A DNA stretch of 64,000 bases from Iphinoe sp. HA4291-MV1 (GTDB lineage: Bacteria; Cyanobacteriota; Cyanobacteriia; Cyanobacteriales; Nostocaceae): assembly GCA_019359415.1 (NCBI GenBank), contig JAHHHH010000010.1:1-64000 (forward strand), read 5' to 3'. Below are positions 8,314-16,224 of the stretch, one piece after another. The position numbers were made by a program, and so were the translations under genes. Under the pieces are notes generated by a model. It was not told where the DNA came from, ran no database searches, and saw only the letters and a program-made list of their open reading frames with translations. How positions within the stretch are numbered: the stretch's first letter is position 1; each line of letters begins with the position of its first letter.

Positions 8314-8568
8314 TTAACCGCCACTCACTGGCGGAATTAACACCACCTCGTCACCATTTTGCAGAATGGTATCTGGTTCAACAAATTGCAGATTGACCCC
8401 AAAGCGAGTAATATCACGCAATTGAGCAAGTTTAGGATGTTCACTGATTAGGCGATCGCGCACTGCGGCAACTGGTGTATTCTGAGGAAATTCCAGTACC
8501 AGTTCTGGAACTCCATAAGCTTCTTGGTAAGCAGCAAATAACTTGACGGTAACGATAATTCTAGACAT
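8314..8568 (-). CDS. MoaD/ThiS-type sulfur-carrier protein
   Basis: An 84-aa beta-grasp protein ending PPVSGG, with the conserved NGDEVVLIPPVSGG tail that is thiocarboxylated in this family. The start KLFAAYQEAYGVPELVLEF is closer to MoaD, the small subunit of molybdopterin synthase, than the carrier at 5833. No moaE is nearby. It lies 0.8 kb upstream of thrC on the same strand, with a divergent Uma2 gene between them. Confidence 0.85.
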   Translation of the reverse strand: MSRIIVTVKLFAAYQEAYGVPELVLEFPQNTPVAAVRDRLISEHPKLAQLRDITRFGVNLQFVEPDTILQNGDEVVLIPPVSGG

Positions 8569-8658
8569 GAAGATAAAATATAAATTGCTAGGATAATTAT
8601 CTTTCCTTAGCTAAGGACTTTATCAAAATACGACTATACGAAAAATCATTAAAGAACC

Positions 8659-9270
8659 TCAAAACATATGTTCTAACGTCTGGAAATCACGCTGTACCTC
8701 ATGCCACAAAGACTTATTATAAGGGTCTGTTTTGAGAGCTTTTTTCAGGTAAATTCTCGCTTTAAGAGGCTGTTTTTCTGCAATCAGCGCTCTTCCCCAA
8801 AGCTGATAGGAAATGGCTTGCCACTGACGCACTTCTACATCTTCTGGTAAACGTTGTGCTAATGCTTCTGCTAAGGATATCGCTTGTGAGAAGCGTCTTT
8901 CTTTCAAAAACTGCTGCAACTGCTGGTAAGTCGCCCACTTCAACCGCTGTTCTATTTCCGAAAAACTGGGCGGCTTTGGTTTCTCTTTTGACTTTTCCCT
9001 TGTTGCTGTTTCTGAACGCGTTACTTGTGTTGGCTGATGTTCAACGACTGGTAAGTGATGAGAAGGCGGTGCTGTCTCTTCTTGCGAGATCTCCTGCAAC
9101 AGCAACTTGTATGCCTCAGTCACGGCAATAAATTTTTCTTTTGCTTTTGTGTCATCTGGATTGATATCAGGATGATATTGCTGCGCCAGTCGGCGATAAG
9201 ACGCTTTAATGTCGGCGAAAGAGGCTCCTGACCTTAAACCTAGTAAACGGTAGCAATCTTCAAGATCCAT
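8659..9270 (-). CDS. J-domain (DnaJ-like) protein with TPR-like tail
   Basis: A 203-aa protein. Residues 5-62 form a J domain with the HPD motif at 33-35, which stimulates Hsp70 ATPase. A charged linker (75-105) follows, then a helical region (about 105-200) that looks like two or three TPR-type helix pairs (RFSQAISLAEALAQRLPEDV, PLKARIYLKKALKTDPYNKS). Zinc-finger and C-terminal DnaJ domains are absent, so this is a type III J protein that probably recruits DnaK to a specific client. Confidence 0.88.
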   Translation of the reverse strand: MDLEDCYRLLGLRSGASFADIKASYRRLAQQYHPDINPDDTKAKEKFIAVTEAYKLLLQEISQEETAPPSHHLPVVEHQPTQVTRSETATREKSKEKPKPPSFSEIEQRLKWATYQQLQQFLKERRFSQAISLAEALAQRLPEDVEVRQWQAISYQLWGRALIAEKQPLKARIYLKKALKTDPYNKSLWHEVQRDFQTLEHMF

Positions 9271-9383
9271 CTTGAGTTATCAGCGATCGCGAGTATTGGC
9301 TATCAGCTATCAGCTTAATGCCTGAAGTTTAAATCATAAAGACCTAAACCCTAATTTAAAGTTCGTACTTCACAGTTTTGTCA

Positions 9384-9484
9384 AATGGGCAATGGGCAAG
9401 GGGCAAGGGGCAATGGACAATGATGTTCCTAGTTCCCAATTCTCAATTCCCAATTCCCAATGCCCGATGCCCATTGCCCAATTC
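9384..9484. repeat. Heptamer tandem repeats (GGGCAAT / CCCAATT types)
   Basis: Two blocks in opposite orientation: GGGCAAT/GGGGCAA units at 9386-9420 and CCCAATT/CCCATTG units at 9436-9484. They abut the stop codon of the SDR gene. Such short tandem repeats are typical between genes of heterocystous cyanobacteria. Confidence 0.75.
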
Positions 9485-9485
9485 C

Positions 9486-10406
9486 CTATTTCCACTCTAG
9501 CCCCTGTGCGCGACTCCGGGGAATGAGCTTACAAAAATTTTTGCGTAAGTCCTGTAATTCTTCTTGTAAAGATAGAGGTTGATAACCTAAAGCAAACGCT
9601 TTGGAACTGTCCAAAGAAACATCAGATGGTCTGGCTGCTGCCATTTTTACATCTTTTTGTCGGCAAGCTTTTAACCCATCGGCAGGGAGTTGAAAAATCT
9701 CTACTAATAAGCAACCAAAATCATAGCGTGAGATTCTTTCTTTTCCTCCTAAGTGAATACGCCAGTTGACTTTTTCTAATGTTAATAAAAGTCCTTTTGC
9801 TGCAGTTTTTCCACTAACCGGAGTCCGAAATTCATCTATGAATAGATTTAACTCTTTTCCTTGTTTAAGAGTTTGGATAAATGATTGTATAAAGCTTGTT
9901 GCTGTAGGTGTTTCCATCCCAAACATTAACGGCATACGGCAAACAGCAGTCATCGGATTACGTTCTAACATTCCTTCCTCAGCCAAGACTTTTTGCTCAC
10001 CATAAATATTGACAGGACATACAGGATCTGTCTCACGATAAGGAGCGTTTAAGCCATCAAAAACCAAGTCTGTTGATGTAAAAGCGCAAGGAATAGAATA
10101 ATCTGCACAAAGTCCAGCAATATTGCAGGAAGCTGTGACATTTATTGCATGTGATTCATCAGGATGGGTTTGACAATAATTTGTTTGGGAGAGTGCGGCA
10201 GTATGAATCACTGCTGCTGGTTGAAAATCACTAAATATTTTTTTAAGCTCTTGAAAATCTGTTAAATCAGCTTTCAGCATTTTTATTCCTGGAATTTCTA
10301 AAGAATGAGAAAAGTAGGTTCCATAGACTTCCCATTCTTGTTTTGCCCTCTGGCAAAGGTGATATCCTAAAAAACCACTTGCACCAGTGATTAGTAATTT
10401 TTTCAT
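9486..10406 (-). CDS. RmlD-like NAD-dependent sugar-nucleotide epimerase/reductase (SDR)
   Basis: A 306-aa extended short-chain dehydrogenase. It has the Rossmann motif GASGFLG at residues 8-14 and the catalytic YGEQK (Y-x3-K), and overall resembles RmlD-type dTDP-4-dehydrorhamnose reductases and related epimerases. Start 10406 ([11 protein letters not shown]) is chosen; nine extra residues upstream do not match the family. The last residues ([10 protein letters not shown]) lie beside the heptamer repeats, and TTGCGTAAGTCCT at 9541 overlaps the coding end, so the C-terminus may have been reshaped by repeats. The substrate is unknown; surface polysaccharide synthesis is plausible. Confidence 0.8.
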   Translation of the reverse strand: MKKLLITGASGFLGYHLCQRAKQEWEVYGTYFSHSLEIPGIKMLKADLTDFQELKKIFSDFQPAAVIHTAALSQTNYCQTHPDESHAINVTASCNIAGLCADYSIPCAFTSTDLVFDGLNAPYRETDPVCPVNIYGEQKVLAEEGMLERNPMTAVCRMPLMFGMETPTATSFIQSFIQTLKQGKELNLFIDEFRTPVSGKTAAKGLLLTLEKVNWRIHLGGKERISRYDFGCLLVEIFQLPADGLKACRQKDVKMAAARPSDVSLDSSKAFALGYQPLSLQEELQDLRKNFCKLIPRSRAQGLEWK

Positions 10407-10475
10407 ATTTGAAATATATAATACTCTCAGCAAATCAGTTAACAGTTAACAATGATAACTGATATAGCAGTCCTA

Positions 10476-10667
10476 AGAGGATGTTTGAAAAGTATTGGGC
10501 GAATATAATTCGCTACTACACAAAACTTAGTCCCTTCGGGGAGAACCTCCGGTTCCGCTGCGCTAACGCAGTCGCCTACGGTTCGCGTAGCGTCTCCGCA
10601 AGGAGAAGCATCTGGCGTGCGACTTCTAGTCGCTTGGGCAATATATTAGACTTTTCAAACAACCTCT
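10476..10667 (+). mobile_element. MITE with 18-bp terminal inverted repeats, copy A
   Basis: The left end AGAGGATGTTTGAAAAGT and the complement of the right end (AGAGGTTGTTTGAAAAGT) differ at one base. It is 192 bp long with no transposase and a GC-rich interior. An inverted relative lies at 61084-61282, sharing the ends and the inner ATTGGGCGAATATAATTCGC block. The interior also contains the dispersed GCGTAGCGTCTCCGCAAGG repeat. Confidence 0.8.
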
Positions 10668-10689
10668 AAAGAATTCATAGATAATTAGA

Positions 10690-11436
10690 TTATTGGATCA
10701 ATTTCTGAAATTGCTTATTACTACGAATTTTGACGAAGTCTGAGTCCACTTTCGCTAACTTTTCGTATTTACTAGGAAAAAGCTTCATTGCCTTTTGCAG
10801 ATTCTCAACAGCTAATTCAGTATTGTTTTGTAAAGCATAGGTACAAGCTTTGTTATAGTAAGCTTCATGCTTGTTCGGTTGAATAGCGATCGCTTGATCA
10901 TAAGATGCTAGTGCTTGTTGATAGCGTTGCAACTTTGTTAGAGCTATACCTCTATTTATCCAAGCTTCATGCTTATCTGGTTTAATGGCAATTGCTTTAT
11001 CGTAGGCGATTACGGAATCTTTGTAGAGTTGCAATTTTGTCAGGACATTACCTCTGTTAAACCAGGCTTCATGCCTGTCTGGTTTAATTTTAATTGCTTT
11101 ATCGTATGATTCTACTGCATCTTGGTAGCGTTGCAGAGCAGTTAATGCATTGCCTCGGTTAATCCATGCTTCTGCATTGGCAGGTTTAATGGATATGGCT
11201 TTGTCGTATGCTGCTATTGCTTCTTTGTAGCGATGCAAATTGAATAAAGTATTACCTTGATTGAAAAAGTCTTCTGCCTTTTGAATATCATTGACTTCTG
11301 TCATTAACTGTGCAACATTAATTTCCTGTATTGCTTGCTTGCTATTTTGTCTAGATAATTTTGCCCAGTTACTACAGCTAGACAGAAATATAGCTGTAAA
11401 ACAGCTTGAGGCAACAAAGCAACGCCAATTGACCAT
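10690..11436 (-). CDS. TPR-repeat lipoprotein
   Basis: A 248-aa protein with a lipoprotein signal: a hydrophobic stretch ending FLSSC, with the lipidated Cys at residue 21. Residues 53-220 hold about five tandem TPRs of the AEAWINRGNALTALQRYQDA type with 34-residue spacing. TPRs bind partner proteins; the partner is unknown. It is expected to be anchored in a membrane facing the periplasm or lumen. It is followed by MITE copy A. Confidence 0.85.
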   Translation of the reverse strand: MVNWRCFVASSCFTAIFLSSCSNWAKLSRQNSKQAIQEINVAQLMTEVNDIQKAEDFFNQGNTLFNLHRYKEAIAAYDKAISIKPANAEAWINRGNALTALQRYQDAVESYDKAIKIKPDRHEAWFNRGNVLTKLQLYKDSVIAYDKAIAIKPDKHEAWINRGIALTKLQRYQQALASYDQAIAIQPNKHEAYYNKACTYALQNNTELAVENLQKAMKLFPSKYEKLAKVDSDFVKIRSNKQFQKLIQ

Positions 11437-11792
11437 GCTTTACTACAGAACTCTCAATATAATCCTAAATCTTTTTCTTCTCTTAAAGAAGTATAAAATA
11501 ACACTGGCATCTTATGAAAACTTTGTTTCAAAAAATGTGTAAAAACTTTTGCTACAGCATAAATTTTTGATGAAGTTTCTATGTTAAACCATACCATACC
11601 TCGTGAAACATAGAACCAAAATTCGAACTACGTATGTTGCCTATTTTCACACTTTCATGGCTACGGGTGTGGTCAAAACCTGTTGGTAAAAGAATGGACA
11701 ATGCCCATTGCCCCTTGCCCATTGCCCATTATTGCCCATGGCTACTATGAGACATCTGTTGAACTGAGGCGTGCTGATGTCACAATAGAATC
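11437..11792. repeat. Intergenic region with heptamer repeats
   Basis: About 350 bp without a gene. Positions 11699-11738 hold CCCATTG/CCCCTTG heptamers, bracketed by a 9-bp direct repeat CATGGCTAC at 11656-11664 and 11737-11745. The rest is AT-rich and shows nothing recognisable. Confidence 0.55.
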
Positions 11793-13148
11793 ATGCCGAT
11801 TGAATCCAATTCCAACTCATCCCAGTCTCAAAAACAAGAACCTGTTCCCGAACACAACTTGCAACCAGATGACTTCGAGGATGCAGGTGAAAATTGCCTT
11901 ATACCAGATGAACTTGCAACTCAACAAGCTCTTTCCACAATTTCAGCCCTACAATCTCCACGCCATACAGCAGCCCTTCAACAAGCACGTTCTACCTTCC
12001 AAGGGCGCACTCAACCTGTAACAGTGAAACCTAGGGCATTGTTGCTTATCTTAGTAGCGATCGCTATCATCTTTATCGGAATTGGCATCAATAACTGGTT
12101 GATTGGTGTCTTGGGAACACTAGTAGCTTTGCTCATCTCGTCAGCTGTGCTGTTACCAGCAATGATAAATGCGATACAAGAGTGGTTTTCGGCTCAAGAA
12201 CGGGCGCTGTTTGTTGCTACCTTAGGAGTCATAGCAAGTCTCATTGGTTTTATAAAGTTCAGTGGTTTAGGCGATCGCATCATCGCTTTTGGACGCCGAG
12301 TTAACTGGGAAGCTGCTGGAACACTCGCAGAATGGTTTGGCGCTTTAGGGCAAATTCTCATCGCCATCATAGCCGTTTATGTTGCTTGGCGACAGTACGT
12401 CATTTCCAAAGACTTGACCATTCAGCAAAATATGCTGACTATCCAGCAAAATATCATTACTCAGCAACAGACAATTGATTCTTATTTCCAAGGCGTTTCT
12501 GACTTAGTATTGGATGAAGAAGGATTATTAGAAGATTGGCCTCAAGAGAGGATGATTGCGGAAGGACGCACAGCAGCAATTTTGAGTAGTGTCGATGGTA
12601 ATGGTAAGGCGAAAATTCTGCGCTTTCTCTCGCGTTCCAAATTGCTGACACCTCTAAAGCGCGATCGCCACCTTGGTCGAGCTATTCTCGATGGTAGTGG
12701 CGGTTATGCAGAAGATAGGGAAGCGGGTTTGCGTGTCATCGATTTAGGAGTGATGCTTGCAGGAGGAGCAGATCTTGCTGGTACTGATTTGCGTTGGACT
12801 GATCTTTCGGAAGCAAATCTTGTCCGCGCTAACCTCACTGGCTGTGACTTGGTAAAAGCTAACCTCTCCCGGACTATCTTATATGAGGCAAAACTTGATG
12901 GTGCTGATTTGAACGGAACTCGCTTATTCTATGGTTCTGCTGAAACCGCCTCGCCTCGCAGCCGCACGGAACCGCCAAACTATGAAACTGGCGAACACAC
13001 AGGGGCTGTTGTAGAAGATGCTGATTTTAGTGATGTTCAGCGAATGTCTGAGTCTGTGCGTTACTATTGCTGCGCTTGGGGAGGTGAAAAAACTAGACGT
13101 ACTATCCCTGGTGGTTGTGAAGAGATTCCTAATAAGTTGGGAAGATGA
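11793..13148 (+). CDS. Membrane protein with C-terminal pentapeptide repeats
   Basis: A 451-aa protein. Residues 1-65 are polar and disordered. Four membrane helices follow between about 78 and 205 (ALLLILVAIAIIFIGIGI, LLISSAVLLPAMI, LFVATLGVIASLIGFI, ILIAIIAVYVAW). A coiled Gln-rich stretch (about 207-230) leads to a soluble region, and residues 320-380 contain pentapeptide repeats (ADLAGTDLRWTDLSEANLV). The C-terminus has two adjacent cysteines (RYYCCAWGG). This architecture is common in cyanobacteria; the role is unknown. Confidence 0.8.
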   Translation: MPIESNSNSSQSQKQEPVPEHNLQPDDFEDAGENCLIPDELATQQALSTISALQSPRHTAALQQARSTFQGRTQPVTVKPRALLLILVAIAIIFIGIGINNWLIGVLGTLVALLISSAVLLPAMINAIQEWFSAQERALFVATLGVIASLIGFIKFSGLGDRIIAFGRRVNWEAAGTLAEWFGALGQILIAIIAVYVAWRQYVISKDLTIQQNMLTIQQNIITQQQTIDSYFQGVSDLVLDEEGLLEDWPQERMIAEGRTAAILSSVDGNGKAKILRFLSRSKLLTPLKRDRHLGRAILDGSGGYAEDREAGLRVIDLGVMLAGGADLAGTDLRWTDLSEANLVRANLTGCDLVKANLSRTILYEAKLDGADLNGTRLFYGSAETASPRSRTEPPNYETGEHTGAVVEDADFSDVQRMSESVRYYCCAWGGEKTRRTIPGGCEEIPNKLGR

Positions 13149-13182
13149 GAGATTGAGTTTATAGCCAACCTAGCTGCTCTCT

Positions 13183-13393
13183 CTACTGACTCATTTTTGA
13201 TTGCTTTACTTTCTGCTGAATGAAATTCTCAACCTCCTCAATCTCAACTTGTGATTGCGGTACAGCAAAAGTTTCCTCAGATGCTTCGGCTGTGGAGCGA
13301 TCGACAAAGGCGTGGAATGCTGCTTTGTCACTGGGATGAGCAACGACATGCCCGTAGTTCAGCTTTAGTCATGGTACTAAAGTTAGGCTTCAT
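13183..13393 (-). pseudogene. Frameshifted small protein gene, DUF6887-like
   Basis: It begins MKPNFSTMTKAELRA and then shifts frame. The neighbouring frame continues HVVAHPSDKAAFHAFVDRST and ends EEVENFIQQKVKQSKMSQ before a stop at 13183. Together they read as one about 70-aa cyanobacterial protein in which ELRAYVxAHPxDKAAF is expected, so about two bases seem lost after GCAT. Its start overlaps (TGATG) the stop of the remnant at 13393-13469, as in intact two-gene modules. Family naming is from memory and should be checked. Confidence 0.6.
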
Positions 13394-13469
13394 CACAAGA
13401 ACCTCCAACGACCATTGCCATAGATTTCTATTTCTATGTTATCGCCAGCCAAAATGAACACGTTTGACG
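13393..13469 (-). pseudogene. C-terminal remnant of a small DUF6888-like gene
   Basis: The minus-strand frame VFILAGDNIEIEIYGNGRW(R)FL ends in a stop overlapping the next ATG. It resembles the C-terminal half of small cyanobacterial proteins paired with DUF6887. The N-terminal half is missing: the region is taken over by the start of the permease gene at 13471. Confidence 0.55.
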
Positions 13470-13470
13470 G

Positions 13471-14973
13471 ATGATAAGCAGTATCAGCAAAAAACCACCC
13501 TCGGATATGACACCTGCTACAAATTCTTCAAACGAACCCCCAAAGCTGCAACGCAATACACTGCAATTGCGCCATGCGATCGTCATGGCAGTTGCTGCGA
13601 TGTCTCCGGTAGGTGCCATCTTTTTTAATTCCATTCCCCAAGCGGGACTCGTCGGTGCAGCGATGCCGTTGTGCTACATCATTGGTTTTGGGGTAGCTTT
13701 GCTCGTTGCTGATCAAATCAGCATACTTGCAGCCGAGTTCCCCACGAGTGGCTCTTTGTATACCTTTGTGACTCAAGGATTAGGAGTGCGCTGGGGCTTT
13801 CTCGCTGGCTGGTTGAGTTTAATTTCCTTTGGCGTGGCTATTGCCTTTGTCTTTCTAGTAATGAGTGCGAATTTTCAACAGCTGTTGCTGCACTGGTTTG
13901 GCGTACACCTAGACTGGACAGTATGGTATTGCTCGTTCGCTTTGATCGTCGGGGCAGTGTGTTATCGCGGCATTCGCTTCTCACTACAATTGGATCTGAC
14001 GCTATTGATGTTTGAACTCGGCGTTTGTCTGTTGCTCGCGCTCATCGTGCTCATGCAAGCTGGCAAAACCGGACAACTGACACTCGTACCCTTCACGCTG
14101 ACGGGATTACCACAGCACAGTAATCTGGTTGCCGGTGTCATTTTGTCCATGCTCAGTTTCGTCGGGTTTGAATCGGCAACCACGTTGGGTGAAGAAGTTC
14201 AAAATCCCCGACAGTCAATTCCTCTAGCGACGGTGATCACCCTAGTTTTAGTCGGCGTGTTCTATGTGCTGATGTCATATGTGGCAACGCTGGGATATGG
14301 CATTCATAACATGGCAGCCTTTGCCCAAGATGCTGCCCCCTTCGATACGATTGCGCGTCACGTTTGGGGCAATGGGTTCGCCTTATTGATTGATTTTGCC
14401 GGAATTATGGCTGCATATGCCAGTGCCGTTGCCTTTCTCAACGCTGCTGCTCGAATTGTCTATGCCATAAGTCGAGAAGAACTATTTCCCCGTTGGTTAG
14501 CGCACATTCATCCCACCTATCGCACACCAACAAATGCCATTCTTGCGTTGAGTGGCAGTTCTGCGTTTGTCGGGCTAGGGTTGGGACTGCTGTGGACACC
14601 GATTCAGGCGTATGCCTTTCTGGGAATAGTCTTAACACTGGCTGCCCTGGTGATCTATGGATTGGTTAGTTTGGCGTGTTTTCGATATTTCTCGACAAAA
14701 CGCCGCGCTCAGTTGGAGCGAAACTCTACGAATCGCTTTGGTTGGTTGCGTCATGCTCTGCTACCTTGGCTCTCGACGATCGCGATTAGTGGTGTTCTAG
14801 TTGGCACCCTTTATCCCCCTCCACCAGCACCGCTTTACTTAGCACCAGTTGTCGTCTTGATTTGGCTCTTGCTGGGCATTGGAGTGTTAAGGTTCCTGCA
14901 AATTCACAAACCTGAAGTTATTCGTCAGGCAGGTAGACTATTTGTCGTTGATGAAACTGAAACCCTCAGTTAG
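13471..14973 (+). CDS. APC-family amino-acid permease
   Basis: A 500-aa inner-membrane transporter with about 12 hydrophobic helices. The first helix carries AAMSPVGAIFFN, in the place of the G-S/A-G substrate-binding turn of the APC superfamily. Helix 6 has SFVGFESATTLGEEVQNPR, the usual signature before the PRxxIP turn. A later start at 13507 (MTPATNSS) is equally possible; neither has a clear ribosome-binding site. The substrate cannot be told. It appears to have landed beside, and destroyed, the small two-gene module on the other strand. Confidence 0.85.
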   Translation: MISSISKKPPSDMTPATNSSNEPPKLQRNTLQLRHAIVMAVAAMSPVGAIFFNSIPQAGLVGAAMPLCYIIGFGVALLVADQISILAAEFPTSGSLYTFVTQGLGVRWGFLAGWLSLISFGVAIAFVFLVMSANFQQLLLHWFGVHLDWTVWYCSFALIVGAVCYRGIRFSLQLDLTLLMFELGVCLLLALIVLMQAGKTGQLTLVPFTLTGLPQHSNLVAGVILSMLSFVGFESATTLGEEVQNPRQSIPLATVITLVLVGVFYVLMSYVATLGYGIHNMAAFAQDAAPFDTIARHVWGNGFALLIDFAGIMAAYASAVAFLNAAARIVYAISREELFPRWLAHIHPTYRTPTNAILALSGSSAFVGLGLGLLWTPIQAYAFLGIVLTLAALVIYGLVSLACFRYFSTKRRAQLERNSTNRFGWLRHALLPWLSTIAISGVLVGTLYPPPPAPLYLAPVVVLIWLLLGIGVLRFLQIHKPEVIRQAGRLFVVDETETLS

Positions 14974-15360
14974 AACAATGTAGTACAGATCCTTAATAGC
15001 AAAGTAGGGACTTAGCCGCATGATTAACTTGTTGTCAATGCGTAAGTCCTAAAGTCTTTTCTTTTGGGAAACGCAGGATAATCTGCTCTTATCTGGTATA
15101 TGGTAAATGATGAAAAATCCCAAGTTATATAGTGGGTGATATCAGCACCACAGTAGACTCACACTCTGTGTCGCATCATCTCATACCTTTGAGCTATAAG
15201 CAAGACCTTGGACAGAGATATCAAAAAATTTTTTTAGCTATAAAGCAAAAGTAGAAAGATTAACACAACTTGCACACCTTGGGGAGGATTTTCCCAAACA
15301 TCTGTATAGAACTGTCAAGCGTGCAAAAATCTCTTCTCTTTATAAATGGAAGTGAATAAT
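14974..15360. other. Gene-free region with a decayed palindromic repeat
   Basis: At 15006-15051 GGGACTTAGCCGCAT faces ATGCGTAAGTCCT, a worn copy of the element at 379-479. The remainder, about 290 bp, shows no gene or clear signal. Confidence 0.45.
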
Positions 15361-15753
15361 ATGCATGAAAATTTTGTTATACTTAATACATCAGTAAATA
15401 ATAGTTTTCATAAAACTAATCTAATAGAAATACAATTGGTCAGGGCAGAACCAGAGGTCACACCATCACATGGGACAAAACAGGAACAAACATCCATGCC
15501 TGATGGAATAATGTTGTGGCTTCCCATTAGTTTAATGACGTTTTGGGTCATTGTTGCTTTTCGGCTTTCAGATGCTTGGAAAGTTACACAACATAGATTG
15601 ATAACCGCCACAATTCTCCATCAAGTTCCTTGTAGGAAATGTCGATATTTTAAAAATAACCCTTATCTCAAATGTGCAGTACACCCTTCGACTGCTCTAA
15701 CCAAAGAAGCCATCAATTGCTCTGACTATCATCCTGAAAAAGAGCCTCATTGA
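15361..15753 (+). CDS. Small single-pass membrane protein with a Cys cluster
   Basis: A 130-aa protein (5 more residues if started at 15346). Start 15361 is preferred because GGAAG lies 8 bases upstream. A membrane helix (IMLWLPISLMTFWVIVAFRL) is followed by a short domain with VPCRKCRYFKNNPYLKCAVHP and INCSDYHPE. The four cysteines and the Asp/His tail resemble a small metal- or cluster-binding module seen in cyanobacterial membrane proteins. No function is known. Confidence 0.65.
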   Translation: MHENFVILNTSVNNSFHKTNLIEIQLVRAEPEVTPSHGTKQEQTSMPDGIMLWLPISLMTFWVIVAFRLSDAWKVTQHRLITATILHQVPCRKCRYFKNNPYLKCAVHPSTALTKEAINCSDYHPEKEPH

Positions 15754-15824
15754 AGACTATTGAGAGTATCCACACCACTGTAACGATTTCTTACTATCGT
15801 TTGGTAACTTCGTATTATTCGGAT

Positions 15825-16035
15825 CTAACGACAGCTTGTGCATTCCTAACGACAACTTATTGTGATCTAACGACAGCTTGTTGTGATCTAACGACAGCTT
15901 GTGCATTCCTAACGACAGCTTGTTGTGATCTAACGACAGCTTGTTGTGATCTAACGACAACTTATTGTGACGTTACGACAGCTTGTGCATTCCTAACGAC
16001 AACTTATTGTGACGTTACGACAGCTTCTTGTGATC
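15825..16035. repeat. 21-bp tandem repeat array
   Basis: About ten units of the type CTAACGACAGCTTGTTGTGAT. Two subtypes alternate, ending TTGTGATCT or GTGCATTCCT. One plus frame is open through the array (heptads LTTACCD/LTTACAF), and so is a minus frame, so no coding claim is made. It continues at 16187-16224 beyond a mobile element that interrupts it, and its last unit reaches into the 3' end of the TnpB-type gene. Confidence 0.85.
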
Positions 16036-16037
16036 TA

Positions 16038-16184
16038 TAGGAATCCGATTTGATTTATGAAAAAATCTAAGTATTTGTAGGGTGTGTTATCGGCGAGAGT
16101 ACAGCACCAAATTCTTCTGATGGTGCGTTAGCCACCAGGCATAACGCACCCTACGTATATTTCAAAAATCAAATATGAGTCCTA
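16038..16184. mobile_element. MITE inserted in the 21-bp repeat array with TA duplication
   Basis: A 147-bp element. Its left end TAGGAATCCGATTTGATTT and the complement of its right end TAGGACTCATATTTGATTT match over about 25 bases with four mismatches. TA flanks it at 16036-16037 and 16185-16186. Removing the element and one TA restores the array as GTGATCTAACAACAACTTGTG, a clean repeat unit. A TA target is typical of IS630/Tc1-type transposition. The interior has GGTGTGTTAT...ATAACGCACC, also an inverted repeat. Confidence 0.85.
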
Positions 16185-16186
16185 TA

Positions 16187-16224
16187 ACAACAACTTGTGC
16201 ATTCCTAACGACAACTTATTGTGA
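16187..16224. repeat. Continuation of the 21-bp tandem array
   Basis: AACAACTTGTGCATTCCTAACGACAACTTATTGTGAT follows directly on the MITE. It completes the array and includes the stop codon and last residues of the minus-strand TnpB-type gene. Confidence 0.8.

Noticed and set aside
15750-16040. A 96-codon frame through the 21-bp repeats
   Set aside because: It needs a TTG start without a ribosome site, and the opposite strand is open too. The repeat composition explains both.
15825-16224. Possible CRISPR array next to a TnpB-type gene
   Set aside because: Units are directly adjacent with no unique spacers, and no Cas genes are near.
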